Shown here: positions 1 through 10,952 of the stretch, one piece after another
Layout: each line of letters opens with the position of its first letter
How positions within the stretch are numbered: position 1 is the first letter of the stretch
Assembly: GCA_021018995.1 (NCBI GenBank)
Contig: CM037587.1
Coordinates: 68,343,604 to 68,407,603, forward strand
Reading direction: 5' to 3'
DNA length: 64,000 bases
Origin: Chloranthus sessilifolius
Taxonomy: Eukaryota > Streptophyta > Magnoliopsida > Chloranthales > Chloranthaceae
Notes under the pieces: generated by a model
Seen by the model: the letters and a program-made list of their open reading frames with translations, nothing else
The model's database searches: none
What the model was told of the DNA's origin: nothing
Position numbers and translations under genes: made by a program

Positions 1-217
1 TCTAGTTTAGATACCATCCACTCTTAAAAACGTTGCCAAAACTTTGATGTGTAGAGTGGGTCCCGATCTGACACGATGCTTGAAGGTATGCCATGCAACC
101 TTATAATCTCCCTCAAATACAATTCAACAAGTTTGCTTACAGTGTAGCGTGTGTTGTATGGAAGGAAATGTACTGACTTGGTTAGTCGATCAATAACCAC
201 CAAAATAGCATTATGCC
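1..217 (-). pseudogene. pol: integrase core, part (Tekay-type pol)
   Basis: This is the middle of a retroviral-type integrase catalytic core, which joins element cDNA to host DNA. The minus-strand translation shows VVIDRLTKSVHFLP, the segment containing the first catalytic Asp, and SIVSDRDPLYTSKFWQRF with the second Asp (SDRD). After WQRF a stop appears and similarity fades toward the left edge. The upstream part of the same domain lies at 2374-2640; a solo LTR separates the two, and the reading frame is continuous across the insertion when the LTR and one duplication copy are ignored. Broken and not functional. Confidence 0.85.
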
Positions 218-489
218 TATTAAGTGGAGAAAAATGCCACTTTTTACCCTTTAACTTGACCATTGATAGACCTGTGAGCACACTAATAAGCTTCTGTCAA
301 GTGCATATTATAGACAGCAATGAAAGATGACACTAATGCATAAAACCACTTAAGAATGCCCAAAAAGGGGCTATCTCTCAGCACAGGACAAACCCAACAA
401 TAACACACCAGAGGGTAGCACATCACTGGACCCTTAGAGAGCATGGTTGCAGCAGGGCAAGGCGAAGGAAGTGAAAGCAGGTTGAAAAC

Positions 490-1022
490 ATCCTATCGAT
501 TGGTCACCTGAAGACTTCGACAGGAGCTGAAAGCGAAGAAAGGAAGAATTCGTGTAGTTGAAGAGGTTTTCGATAGGATCTGAAGGCAGAAGAAGGATGA
601 ATTCATGTGAATTGAGGAGTTTGATAGGATCTAAGAACCTATCAAGCAGCTGAAAGAAAGGAAGAAATCATCCGATCGCAAACCTGCCTGAGGCGTCAAG
701 GAAACCTATTGAATAGTTTCTTCAAACCTATCGAGATGAAGGTGCTGGAGCAGAACCTATTGAAGGGAACTTTAGCCTTTCGATAGGAGTGAGAGCAACC
801 CTATCGAAATGGTGGCATACAGAGCGGAGCCTGTCGAAATGGTTCTCCAACCTCTCGAAGAGCCCCTCCAACCTGTCGAATACTCCAGGCCGAGGGCTGA
901 GAATGTTGAAACTCTAAGAGAAGGCTCATCCTATAAGAACCTATCGAAGAGATCTGAGAACCTAGCGAAAGGACCAAAATGCTCTATTTTGAACCTGTCG
1001 AAAGCTTCTTGAACCTGTTGAA
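490..1022 (+). repeat. CCTATCGAAA word array in solo LTR
   Basis: Roughly two dozen imperfect copies of CCTATCGAA/CCTGTCGAAA or its complement TTTCGATAGG occur in about 530 bases, irregularly spaced. The core TCGA is a palindrome containing CpG. Several copies read TTGAA, as expected from cytosine deamination. The array ends about 210 bases before a TATA box, where an LTR enhancer would sit. The plus-strand ORF at 809-1012 is a by-product of this array. Confidence 0.75.
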
Positions 1023-1232
1023 ATCGTGTGCAGAACTTCTCATAAATTCAGCTGTGCACACGTTGTGATTTGGTGACCCGCTGCATGCAACTTGAGGCAC
1101 TTGGTGATCGGCACAACGGTTCTAGAAGATGCCCTAGGAAACCCTAACCGACCCACGTTCTTTAACAGAACTCTAACAAACTCTGAGGACCTTCTAGAAG
1201 GGATTTTTGGCGGAAAAAATAGAGGAGAAAGC

Positions 1233-1240
1233 TATATATA
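1233..1240 (+). promoter_or_regulatory. TATA box of solo LTR
   Basis: TATATATA in the middle of the LTR, downstream of the word array and followed by GAGATCGCC. The position fits an LTR core promoter (U3/R boundary). No other evidence of use. Confidence 0.6.
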
Positions 1241-2373
1241 GAGATCGCCAATTGCAATGGAAGGGAGATCGAGATCTGAGCCAAATTCTAGAGATTAGAG
1301 CTTGCAGAGAAATTCTATTTTCCCTCCTTTAGCCCAACCATGGTTGGCTAATTCCCTTGGAGTAGGGAGGGGAGAGGTTAGATCTGTAATTGGGTAAGGT
1401 TAAGAGTGCTATTGTAGGTTCCTAGCTGCATAGACTACATATCTGAGAGTATTTCCATTGTAGAGTGACTTTGATTACAATGTTAATACTGTTTTTAATG
1501 CTTTAATTAGATCTAAATCTCCTTTGGTTCTATTTGGTGATCGATCGGATTTGTGTAGAGGAGTCTGTAGATCAGCTCACCCACTTAACTGGTAGGCCTC
1601 TTGGATACCACCCGATCTCCTTAGATCTGATACTCCTGTGATTCCTTGAGTCTGTGACTTGGGAATTGTAGTATCTGTAGTGGTTTTAATTGCTCTAATT
1701 GAGGCTTTAACTTTGGAAGAGATCCCTAGGATGGTCTGTGACCATTAAAGTGGACAGATCATAACCTTAAGATTAGTCCAAGCTCAGGCTCCAATTAGAT
1801 TCGTCTGCTGCAAATCCATGGATTCGATAAAGTCTATAGGATGGTCTGTGACCATTAAAGTGGATAGATCGTAGCCTTAAGACTTGGTGGATCCTGTGAT
1901 TTGAAGTGGAGTTTATACCCTGCAGCTGTGCTTATGGCCATTTGAGGGAATTGTGTGCTCTGAACCTCTGTAGGATAATTAATTGAATCTGATTTCAGTG
2001 AAAACCAATCTCCAAGCTACTCTTCTCCATTTTCTGCTTTTTACCTCTTTCTCCTGCAAGATCTAAGATCCTAAACTCGATCCAAGTTAGTCTATGTTTA
2101 ATTTTAGCTTAGCTTAAGTGACAATCCATTTTAAACCTCTCCCCTGTCTTTTAGGTAACATAGCACTATTTAGGGTGCCAAATCTAATACAGATTTAGAG
2201 ATTTATCATATTTTTAAAGCAACCTCCCTGTGGACATTCCCTTACTCACCATCTTTGTAAAACTTGCTACAACAGACCCTGATTACTTGCAGGTCTGTGT
2301 GAGTGTGTTCTGCCTAGTTTTATTGATGATTTTAGACCCTCATTTGAGGGAAGGCAAACACTCCAACAATGCC

Positions 2374-2640
2374 CCTTCTGAATTCTCGACAAACTAAGAA
2401 TGAAGTCCATTGAAATGTCCTCCCATTTCCACTCAGGGACTAGTAGGGGCTGCAATAAACCCGCAGGGTGTTTGTGGTCCACCTTAACTTGTTGACAGAC
2501 CAAACACTTGGCTACATACTCCGCAACATCTCTTTTCATTCCTTTCCACTAAATTTTTTTCTTCATGTCGTGGTACATTTTGGTGCTGCCTGGATGGATG
2601 GCATATGCAAATCTATGAGCTTCTTCCAACATCTCCTGTC
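2374..2640 (-). pseudogene. pol: integrase zinc-binding region and start of core
   Basis: The minus-strand reading shows the H2C2 zinc-binding module of a Ty3-gypsy integrase: HPGSTKMYHD supplies the histidines and CLVCQQVK the cysteines. It is followed by [19 protein letters not shown], the entry into the catalytic core. An in-frame stop lies between MKKKI and WKGMKRD. The reading continues at 217 on the other side of the solo LTR. It was part of the gag-pol polyprotein of the Tekay-type element. Confidence 0.85.
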
Positions 2641-2713
2641 GTAACCCGATATCAGTTGGTACACAAAGTTGGCCTTTGCATAATAGGGAGTCATCATTTT
2701 TAACTGAGAAGTG

Positions 2714-4320
2714 CTACTGAATTCCATTGTCTACACTCTGCCTGATGGTCATAAGCTCCAGGTCTTTCAATTGGCTTTCTCTGATCCTATCGAAGAGGAT
2801 TGATTTGATCTTAATATTTGCTAAGAGTTCTCCAACTCCCTTCATTTCGAATTGAGTGTTGGCTGAGGTTAGGTTCTTAAGCAGCTTCCATCTATGTATT
2901 TTGGCGACGAGATGTGATAGCTGAGCAGATGATTTTCGACTGAGTGCTTCGGCTACCACGTTTGCTTTCCTCGGGTGGTATTGGATGATACTGTCATAGT
3001 CTTTCAGAAACTCCATCCACCTCCTTTGCCTTAGATTTAGATCTTTCTACATAAACAAGTATTTGAGGCTTTTGTGGTCAGTGAAAATTTCAAAAGTTTC
3101 ACCATAGAGGTAGTGCCTCCAGATTTTTAATGCAAATATGACCGCAGCTAATTTGAGGTCATGCGTGGGGTAGTTTTTCTTGTGGTCCTTCAATTGTCTT
3201 AAATCGTAAGCCACAATTCGTTCATGCTGGTTCAGCACGCAACCTAGACCAGTGCGAGATGCATCAGTGAATACTACAAACCCTTCGCTGCCAGATGGTA
3301 TGATAAGTGCAGGTGCTGAGGTCAATCTTTTCTTGAGCTGTTGAAAGCTCTTCTCACATGCTTCAATCCACTCAAATCTGACGTTCTTCTGAGTGAGGTG
3401 TGTGAGCGGTCCGGCGATCTTAGAGAAACCTTCCACAAACCTGCAATAGTAGCCGACGAATCCCAAAAAACTACGAATGTCGATAACCGTTCCAAGCTGT
3501 TCCCATTTTACGACGACCTCTATTCTTGATGGATCTACTGCTACACCAGATTCTGAAATAATATGTCCCAGAAAGCTTACTTGCTCTAGCCAAAACTCAC
3601 ATTTGCTGAGCTTTGCGTATAACTGAGAGTCTCATAGTGTTTACAATGATAAAAGCAAATGTTGTTCATGATATTCACATGACTTAGAGTAAATGAGGAT
3701 GTCATCAATGAAGACGACTATGCAATGATTCCAGTAGGGCTTGAATACATGATTCATGAGGTCCATGAATGATGCTAGTGCATTTTTCAACCCAAATGAC
3801 ATTACGAGGAACTTGTAATGACCATACCTCGTTTAGAAGGCTGTTTTTGGAACATCCTCAGCTTTGACCTTCATCTGATGGTAACCGGACCATAGGTCTA
3901 TCTTAGAAAAAAATTTAGCTCCTTGCAATTGGTCGAACAGATCGTCAATCCTAGGGAGTGGATACTGGTTCTTTATGGCCAATTTATTCAATTGCCGATA
4001 GTCGATGCACAGTCGCATAGAATCATCTTTCTTCTTAACGAACAAGATCGGTGCTCCCCATGGAGACACACTGGGTCTAATGAATCCTTTATCGAGTAAC
4101 TCTTGCAATTGTTCCTTTAACTCTTTCAACTCGGCTGGTGCCATTCTGTATGGAGCCTTTGACACAGGCTTTATTCCTGGAGCTACATCTATCATAAATT
4201 TGACCTCCCTATTGGGTGGTAATCCCGATAACTTTTCAGGGAAGACGTCAGGAAATTCATAGGCTATCGGAATGTCCAAAATGTCTACCTTCTTGTCCTC
4301 TTGTCCTTGAATCAATGCGA
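2714..4320 (-). pseudogene. pol: reverse transcriptase and RNase H (Tekay-type pol)
   Basis: This region encoded the polymerase that copies element RNA into cDNA and the RNase H that removes the template. From 4315 leftward it shows [10 protein letters not shown], then [31 protein letters not shown] with the first catalytic Asp, and near 3700 [10 protein letters not shown] in place of the YVDD-type box. RNase H follows: [13 protein letters not shown], then a YDLRQL segment where ASRQL is usual, [31 protein letters not shown] and VVAEALSRK, where the family usually has VADALSRK. There are in-frame stops (about 3832 and 3050) and frame changes near 3480, so the gene is dead. Neighbours are protease upstream and integrase downstream. 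Confidence 0.9.
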
Positions 4321-4530
4321 GGTTTCCTTGACACCCTCTACTGATTAGTCACTCAGCTCAAATTGCGGATATAAAAGGTACTACTCCAGGTCGAATGCTA
4401 ATGAATTTGAATGGCTTCTCTTTCTTGGGGTACAGAGTGACTACTTTCTCTTGCCAGTCTACCTTAGCTTGTAATTTGGCCAGCCAATCCATGCCAAGGA
4501 TTTCATCAAACCCTTGCATTTCGAGCAAGA

Positions 4531-4745
4531 TCAAATCAGCCGTAGTTGGCGATGCGCCATGGTGACGACAACTGATTGGCACATGGTATTAGTTGTCACT
4601 GAGTTTCCTATTGGGGTTGAGATAGCTACAACAAAATCTAAAGGATCTAGTGTGTAGCCTATCTCCGTGGCAAATTTCGGTGTGATAAATGAGTGTGTAT
4701 ACCATGGGTCTATCAATACTAGTGCTTTGGGGTTACATATATACT
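4531..4745 (-). pseudogene. pol: aspartic protease, Tekay-type
   Basis: The retropepsin of the gag-pol polyprotein would cleave it in the particle. The minus-strand reading gives YICNPKALVLIDPWYTHSFITPKF. The catalytic Asp is present, but the residues where the family has DPGSTHSF are WY instead of GS, which should inactivate it. Downstream, EMQGFDEILGMDWLAK (4358-4582) is the typical C-terminal end of this protease, read in another frame, so a frameshift lies near 4535-4580. A stretch of about 160 bases (4746-4905) separates the protease from the last recognisable gag residues. Confidence 0.75.
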
Positions 4746-4905
4746 TTCATTGCTCAAGTAGATGACACCTAGATTCAATAGACACTATAAAATTAGTAGT
4801 ATAACTGACGCGGTACGGTATGAAATGTAATGACTGTAAGGATTATTCTATTAATACACCTTCTTCATCTAAAATGCAAGAAGATAAAATGATAATTCAA
4901 GGAAA
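4746..4905. other. about 160-bp unexplained insertion between gag and protease
   Basis: The gag end (..DAQAGNEVIQG, minus strand) and the protease start (YICNPKAL..) are normally about ten residues apart, but here roughly 160 AT-rich bases with stops separate them. I see no clear terminal repeats or target duplication. It could be a small decayed insertion. The boundaries are approximate. Confidence 0.4.
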
Positions 4906-6133
4906 ATCATACCTTGAATGACTTCATTACCTGCTTGGGCATCCCTTGCTGAGACTGCATACACCCAGCCTTGTATTGTGGGCCGTGCAAACCTTGGATT
5001 CGGCATTGTAGTGTTGGCAACACTTTTCACTTCTGAGCAATCTCTTATGCGGTGCCCCATGTGTCCACATTTGAAAAAGGCCCTCGTAGTTTTTCAACAC
5101 TCCTCGGTTTTATGTGGCTTCCCACATCTCGCACATACAGTTGATGGTGCGGAGGAAGCGGTACGGGAAACCGTTTGTTGTGTCTTTTCTACAACCGTGT
5201 TTGTCGAACCAGATGCATTGAAAGGACTTGGAAGTCTTAGGGGTAAAGGTGGCAAAACTGCCGGATCAACAGACCTAGCTAATGCCATAGAAGTGGGTTG
5301 TGTCGGTGGTGGCATCAAATACCTTGATCTTTTGCTGGTCTTCTCGAAACTCGTCGCTTGATATTGAGCCTTCCTGTTCCTTGTCTACTCATCCCTTGCT
5401 ATATACAGGTCTTCAATATCCCTTTACGCAATGAGGGCTAGCCTAACTACCCTCTCATAAGTAGTTACTTCAAACAATGAAATTCTTCCTCTAACGGCTG
5501 GTTTGAGACCGTACTCAAACTTCTATGCTTTCATCAATTCAGTGGCCACCAATGCTGGTGCGAATCGAGACAAATGGGTAAACTCGGTCTCATATTCTCG
5601 GACACTTATTTGACCTTGCACAAGGTTGGCAAACTGAATTTCCATTTGACGCATCTTTGTTGTCGGGAAATATTTTTGATTGAAGACCACGGTAAATTCA
5701 GCCTAGGTCCACGGTGTTCCCGGTGCTCGAGTTCTCTCAACCGATTTCCACCACGGGTTTGCTTCACCCTCGAGTTAGAATGAAGCCCAACTCACTTTCT
5801 CAATCTGATCTAACCATTTTTTGGTCTCCATCGAGTTAGCTTGCCAATAAAAACTCGACGGTCTCAGTCTTCAGAAGTCTTAAAAACCAGATGGTTGCCT
5901 TCTCTTAGCCAGAATTGCCATGGTATTCACCATGGTTTCAAGTAGTTGCTAGTTATTCCCATGTTATTCCCAGCCTAATTTTCTCCTCCTAAGGCATTGC
6001 CTAAATTGTTACCAACTCTAGTCGTGTTGTTGTCGTCATTGACCGAGACTGTATTGGCTCCCGAGACGAATCTTTCTCTGTTTGAGTCATCACCTATGTT
6101 CACAGTCCTTGGTCTACCTTGTCAAGGGGGCAT
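4906..6133 (-). pseudogene. gag: gag, Tekay-type
   Basis: The nucleocapsid/capsid gene would package element RNA. The ATG at 6133 begins MPP then a stop (CGA-type codon to TGA), QGRPRTVNIGDD. The capsid core is visible around 5700-5400 (KYFPTTKMRQMEIQFANLVQ, then ISVREYETEFTHLSRFAP). Two zinc knuckles follow near 5030-5130: CARCGKPHKTEEC, and KCGHMGHRIRDC, which lacks its first cysteine. Between them and the core is a Pro/Ser/Thr-rich linker. At least five in-frame stops occur, most one transition from a sense codon. The antisense ORFs at 4918-5361 and 5574-5783 are shadows of this gene. Confidence 0.85.
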
Positions 6134-6246
6134 TTTAACCTGCCATGACCAATCACCCTAAGTCAGATCGAGTATGATAACTAAACTAAATTCCATTATT
6201 CCAAGCCTACGTCATAGCTCTGTATGCCCGTAAGACCTAAAGCTTG

Positions 6247-6259
6247 GGCTTTGATACCA
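6247..6259 (-). other. primer-binding site, initiator-Met tRNA type
   Basis: The minus-strand word TGGTATCAAAGCC lies two bases (GG) inside the LTR end. It matches the 3' end complement of plant initiator Met-tRNA (TGGTATCAGAGCC) except one base. This fixes the LTR inner boundary at 6262 and the element's orientation. Confidence 0.9.
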
Positions 6260-7061
6260 CCTGTGACAGCCCAGGTCTTCTTACCCTAAAACTCGCATCG
6301 TCGGATCACGCGGAAGATCCGAGTTACAGTGATGCTATGGTATCGAATGTAAGAATCACTACCTGACAACTCGACCTTTCCTCACAGTTAAACAATAGGA
6401 AGGATCGAGCTATCTCATAATGTTAAGCTTACAAAGGCGGGAATAAAGTGCGCAAAATGGAAACAAATACAAAGCTACATCAATAACGGAATGGCAACAT
6501 AAATCCATGAAACTAGCTATCATATGTACAAAACCTCAAAAGAACTATCATCCACCAATGAAGGCCGACCTCCATCTAAACAATGGATCAGAATATACTT
6601 TGCATTTAATTACAAACTTGTTCATATACCGCTTGCTCAAAACCACAAAAATATCCAAGATCCACCCAAGCAACTAAGGGAAATGCTCCTCAGGCAACTC
6701 CTCTTCCTTAGCAGGATTGTAGTTAGGATCCTCTTCTTATTCAGGATCACGCTCTAAATGAATTTCTACAGCTGTGACGTATAGTCGAGGAGTGAGCTTC
6801 ATCCAAGCTCAATAGGGAATAACAAATGCTAAACTACAATTTATCCTTCTCATTCATGGATCTTGATGCATAAATAAAATAGAGTCAAGCTAGAAATTCT
6901 TTAGTAAAAATCACACTTATTCTTTCATGTATGCAGGAAATCAAGTATTCAACATGATGCATATAGGATCAAACAAAACGTGTCAGAAACATGGAAGAAA
7001 ATCACAAGTACTTGTTAGAGCATGCAGCAAGGAGTTACAAACAAAGTTACATATCAAGCTA

Positions 7062-7275
7062 TCAAGCCCCTGAGCTATGTTAACAAGGCCACTCAACACA
7101 AGACGGGTCAAGCCCCTGAGCTATGTTAACAGGGTCACTTGATACCCAGAAGTCAAGCCCTTGAGCTACATTAACAAGATCACTTGAACCGAAACATCAA
7201 GCCCCTGAGCTAAGTTAACAAGGTCACTTGAACTGAGACTATCAAGCCCTGAGCTACGTTAACAGCGTCACTTGA
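7062..7275. repeat. imperfect tandem repeat of about 40-45 bp in LTR
   Basis: Five copies of a unit like ATCAAGCCCCTGAGCTATGT plus TAACAAGGTCACTTGA follow one another. A related array (TCAAGCTCCCGAGTTAGCGG plus GATCACTTGG) is at 53482-53680 inside another element, and a looser one is at 43890-43990. All sit at the equivalent place in Tekay-like LTRs. Confidence 0.75.
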
Positions 7276-7754
7276 TCTGAGACACAACGGGGTTACAAGG
7301 TCACACACTTATACGAGACATGAGGCAATGATACAAATCAAGATGTCAAAACTTGCAATTTACGAGATCACATAGATTAACCATAACAAGATGCTATGTA
7401 TAAAAAAGCATGCAAAAATGTGTACAAAACCAATTCTCAATACTTCAAAACATGCCAAGAGTTTTCTTATATCAATTCTAGAAAATATCAACTATATACT
7501 ATGTGCATCAATGACGAGAATTCGAGAAAAATAAGTAATCGGGCACGTAGCTCTTCCCTCCCTTAGTGTCGAAATTTCACGGCCAAAAATCACACGAATC
7601 CAAGGTCCATTCTCTAACAAAATTCTTCTCATTCTCCTACATGACACCACGCACATGTGCTACTAGTTACTAATCCCGACTGGGTCAGAACACACTCACA
7701 AAGAGCTTACCCAAGTCCCTAGGTCCACACCTCGGAATAGGAGACACCTCACCC

Positions 7755-7930
7755 TGGCGAGCCTTCTAGGTGCCACATGACAAAGAGACCTTGCCGTGGT
7801 GAGATTTACCCAAGCCGTTTTGGCTTTGGTTTTCAAGTAGCACTCGCCATGGCGAGTGCTTTAGATTTCCTTCTCGCCTTGGAGAGCCTTCATGTCGCCG
7901 CGGCGAACAGTAGCAACTCGCCACTCTCAT
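7755..7930. repeat. CTCGCC/GGCGAG word cluster in LTR
   Basis: Several copies of GGCGAG or CTCGCC occur within 170 bases, including the palindromes CTCGCCATGGCGAG and GTCGCCGCGGCGAAC. This contrasts with the AT-rich surroundings. It is the local equivalent of the CpG-containing word arrays in the other LTRs of the window. Confidence 0.6.
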
Positions 7931-9002
7931 GTTCATTTTATCGGACTTTAACTTCGTAATCTCGGCGTAAGCCACACTCCAACTTGGGGATTCAACTCTG
8001 TCATGCTAATAGACTAGATTTCTAGTGTCAAACTTCTTGAAATGATCAAAATAAAAGAATCAGAGACACCGGGGATCAGAAGGTTGTGCATTAACACTCT
8101 TCATGCATTCGATTCTCGATGTCTCGAGGCCCGCATTCACGAATTCAGCTAAATAGAGTCCACTTTAAGAAGAATCAGGTTACCCAACACATGTTTGACC
8201 ACTTATGCAGACCATTCGAGGCATCGGACCTCATGAATTCGGCCATGAAGCCTTTCACATGTCCGATTCCCAAATTCATCGCATGCACTCCTAGACTTTT
8301 AAACGAGTCGATCCCAAAGCTAAGAAACAAATTTACTAAGCTGCGTTGGGTGTTTACCATAATGGACTTCTCAATGTGAGATTTTCGAGCTTCCGTGTAC
8401 AATTTCTCCCGTGAAAATGCGTTCGATCAGTAAGATATTGATTTCTCCATTGTGATGGTTGATTTCGGTTGACAGAGCAAGAGAGATTGGACGGTGTGGA
8501 GTTCTCTACAAGGTGGAGAAGATGAAGAGTAGAGGAAGCTCTCACTTTATTTTCCCATGCTTGAAACTCAATTCCCATGCACGCATAAGTTGTGCATGGG
8601 AGCTAAATAGGCTGGGGTCGGTTCCCATGTGAGGTTGCTAAACCCACTTTGGTGTACAAAATGTCTTAAAGACCCTAGGTGTGGGACCTCTTAAGTCACG
8701 GGTTTGATTTCTAATGGGTCCAGCCTGGTCCACTCATGGGCCAGACTAGGTTAGTGAGTCCTGACATCCCGGGTGTTGATAACGGGTCTGATTTGAGTCC
8801 TATTACCATTGGGTCATAATAGTTAGGTCGTTGACTAATGGGCCCAATCTTGGCTCTAACTAATGGGTCTCACACAAGGAGTCTAGTTACGACAAATGGG
8901 TCTAGTTCCAAAGAAGCTTAGTTAACATTGTTGAATTGCTACGTCCTGCTGGCCAAACACATTCTAGTATGCTCGCATCCAAGCAATTTACAGGGCGCTA
9001 CA

Positions 9003-9993
9003 GGATCACTCGTCCTCCCTAGTTGTACTTTTACTTTCCTTATTACATTGTCGCCTTCTCCATTTCCTGACCTAAGCAGTTCTCTTAGACAAGTCACTTT
9101 CTTATTTTATCCTGTTTTGAGTAAAATTCTTATCGAAAAATAATTTAACTCGACTTCACTACTGCAAATCGATTACTATTCTTTGCATCCAAGATCATTC
9201 AATTAGGAATCATATCTTAAAAGCTTCAGTGTTTCATGAAGAGAAAGAATACTAAAGAGCTTAAACTGTTAAAATTAAATAATTCCATTAAGGTGTTCTA
9301 TAGGGGATTTTGGTTGGGTTTGATTTTTAGAATGTGAGATTGGTTAACTATAATGTAACTTTCTTTAGCGCTATAGTATCAACTGGGAAATGAGCCTACA
9401 TCTCTACTTAAAATTTAGTTACTGTCATCTAGTTTATCTTTCTATTGAATCACCTTAACTTGCTGAAAATTTAGCTACTGTCATGTTTGAGGAGCTATCT
9501 TAACTTGTAGAGATTTGATGCTTGGTTACACCAACAACAGGATCTCTCTTAGAGTGGGTTTTGTGTAGATCAGACACCTTTTGATTTTTTATCTGGTGGG
9601 TGTCCTTTTGATCTCCTCTCCTATGATATGTTACTTTGGTGCTGCATACTATACATTTGGGCTTCTATGTTTTATTTTTCTCTCTTCTTCCTCTTTTGTT
9701 TCCATTTTAGATGGGAACCATCTTTTCATTTCTCTTTGGTCTTTGAATTCTATCCATCTGATTAACTATTAGACAGTAGCATGCACTTCTGATCTATTTC
9801 CTTTTTAGATGTCAACTATGTTTTAACATCTTGGTTTTTGCATTTCTGGTTCTTTCATTTAACTATCTCTTAGATACTAGCATCCACTACTGTACTACTA
9901 GATATTTTTTTCTCTTCTTTTTTTTCCTCTGTAAATAATGTTCAACACATGCCCATTATACCTTGTAAACTATAGTTTTTATTACTTGAAATG
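9003..9993. other. noncoding, T-rich; possible CACTA interior
   Basis: The interval lies between the end of the Tekay LTR and the Athila LTR. I recognise no coding region; ORFs such as 9581-9772 are low-complexity. The last five bases AAATG (9989-9993) are the left Athila target duplication. The sequence is continuous with 24683 once the Athila element is set aside, so it may belong to the CACTA element ending at 26374. Confidence 0.4.
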
Positions 9994-10263
9994 TGTTGCG
10001 AACTAGAAAACACCATTTTCCACCCCTTAATCTAGGCCTTGATAGACCCCTGAGAGAACTAAATAAGTATTTTTAGTGTTTGTTTTATAGCTAACAACAA
10101 AGGCAGGCTTAACCCTGAAAGCAGCTTAAAAGTGCCAAAAAGAGGATGACCTATTTTGATCTGGAGGAAGAAGGAGAAAGGACAACCTCATTGGCTGTCA
10201 AAATGCCTAGACTAAAGAGGATAAAAGCCTGGTTTCAACCTGGAAATAAGTTTGGAGCTACTC

Positions 10264-10590
10264 GAAAAGAAGAATGCATTACAGAATGCTTTTCAAAAGG
10301 ATTCTTGAACTCTTCGAAATGATCCCTGATCTATTCAAAAAGAACATGAACATTGAGAATAAAACTAAAGCTCCAGGTTTGATTCTCGAAGAGCACCTGA
10401 TTTATTCGAAAAGAACCAAACTTGCTGAAGATCTATTCGAAAAGAAGGAAACTCCTTGCGCACTGCACCAGATCTATGAGAATAGAGCTCCAGAAGTCAT
10501 TTTTCCCTTCGAAAAGTTCTCCAAACAGTGCAAATAGAGCTTCAGAAGTTACAGTACCTCTCAAAAAGGTTTCCAAACTATGCGAAATGG
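10264..10590 (+). repeat. TTCGAAAAG word array in Athila 5' LTR
   Basis: About a dozen copies of TTCGAAAAG and variants (CTCGAAGAG, TTCGAAATG, GCGAATAG) occur in 330 bases. Several copies that read TCGAAA in the 3' LTR read TCAAAA here. The array precedes the TATA box by about 350 bases. The same word recurs at 17865-18250 ahead of the extra ORF. Confidence 0.8.
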
Positions 10591-10944
10591 TATTATGAAG
10601 ATTCTCAGCAGCTGTAAGGGCAATTTAGTAATCTCTGCACGCGCCCCAACGCAATTAAAAACCCAGGGGTATTCTAGAAGATTCGAAGCACAAACCAGAG
10701 GCATATTCCAACCCATGTGAGCACCCAAAGATGAAATTACTTGGCAGGAACTTCTAGAAGCTCAAACAGATTTTTGAATTACATAACAGAATTGATGACT
10801 CTATCTCTTGATTGGCTGAACCAAATCAAGCAGTTCTGATTGACCGGAACAGATCTGGATCCTTGTGCTCGACTCCTATTGGCTGATATGGATCTAACCA
10901 ATTCTGATTGGTTAATGCACATCTGAAATGGACTTGGGGAAAAT

Positions 10945-10952
10945 TATAAATA
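10945..10952 (+). promoter_or_regulatory. TATA box of Athila 5' LTR
   Basis: TATAAATA with flank AAAT-TATAAATAGATG. It is duplicated at 23671-23678 in the 3' LTR. It lies downstream of the word array, in the position of the LTR core promoter that would drive the full-length RNA. Confidence 0.7.

Larger units (their letters stand above)
218..2368 (+). mobile_element. Solo LTR inserted in integrase gene
   Basis: A 2,151-bp segment is flanked by a perfect 5-bp duplication ATGCC (213-217 and 2369-2373). Its ends (TATTAAG...CCAACA) are a decayed TGTTG...CAACA pair like that of the Athila LTRs at 9994 and 22719. The first 70 bases (GAGAAAAATGCCAC, then a segment ending CTAATAAG) and the last 170 bases (ACTCACC..AAACTTGCTACAACAGACCCTG) align by eye with those LTRs, so it is a diverged relative. 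No internal region or second LTR is present, so it is a solo LTR left by LTR-LTR recombination. It contains a word array (490-1022) and a TATA box (1233-1240). Confidence 0.9.
1..9002 (-). mobile_element. Tekay/Del-type Ty3-gypsy retrotransposon, left end outside window
   Basis: Read on the minus strand the order is 5' LTR (9002-6262), primer site, gag, protease, reverse transcriptase, RNase H and integrase, the chromovirus order. The integrase runs off the left edge, so the C-terminal part and 3' LTR are not visible. The LTR outer end is at 9002 (minus strand starts TGTAGCGCC) and the following GGATC (9003-9007) would be the target duplication, which cannot be checked. Coding parts carry stops and frameshifts, so the element is not autonomous. 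A solo LTR of another family interrupts integrase at 218-2368. Lineage is assigned from the initiator-Met primer site and the style of gag and RNase H motifs. Confidence 0.85.
6262..9002 (-). repeat. 5' LTR of Tekay-type element
   Basis: This 2,741-bp LTR runs from TGTGACAGCCC (6262) to GGCGCTACA (9002) on the plus strand, so on the coding strand it starts TGTAGCGCC and ends GGGCTGTCACA. Its inner boundary is fixed by the primer site and its outer end by TG/CA. It contains a 5-unit imperfect tandem repeat (7062-7275) and a GC-rich word cluster (7755-7930). The other LTR is outside the window, so age cannot be judged. Confidence 0.85.

Noticed and set aside
4869-4914. Short intron in the protease region
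   Set aside because: Splice-like words are only about 45 bases apart, too short for a plant intron, and do not remove the whole extra stretch.
4918-5361. 147-codon plus-strand ORF
   Set aside because: It is antisense to the gag zinc-knuckle region of the Tekay-type element and has no family resemblance.
9155-9170. CACTACTGCAAATCG as left CACTA end
   Set aside because: It lacks the A-run and the subterminal GGCG words; probably chance.
10274-10537. 87-codon ORF, repeated at 22988-23263
   Set aside because: It lies in both LTR copies over the word array, so conservation reflects the LTR pair and not coding.
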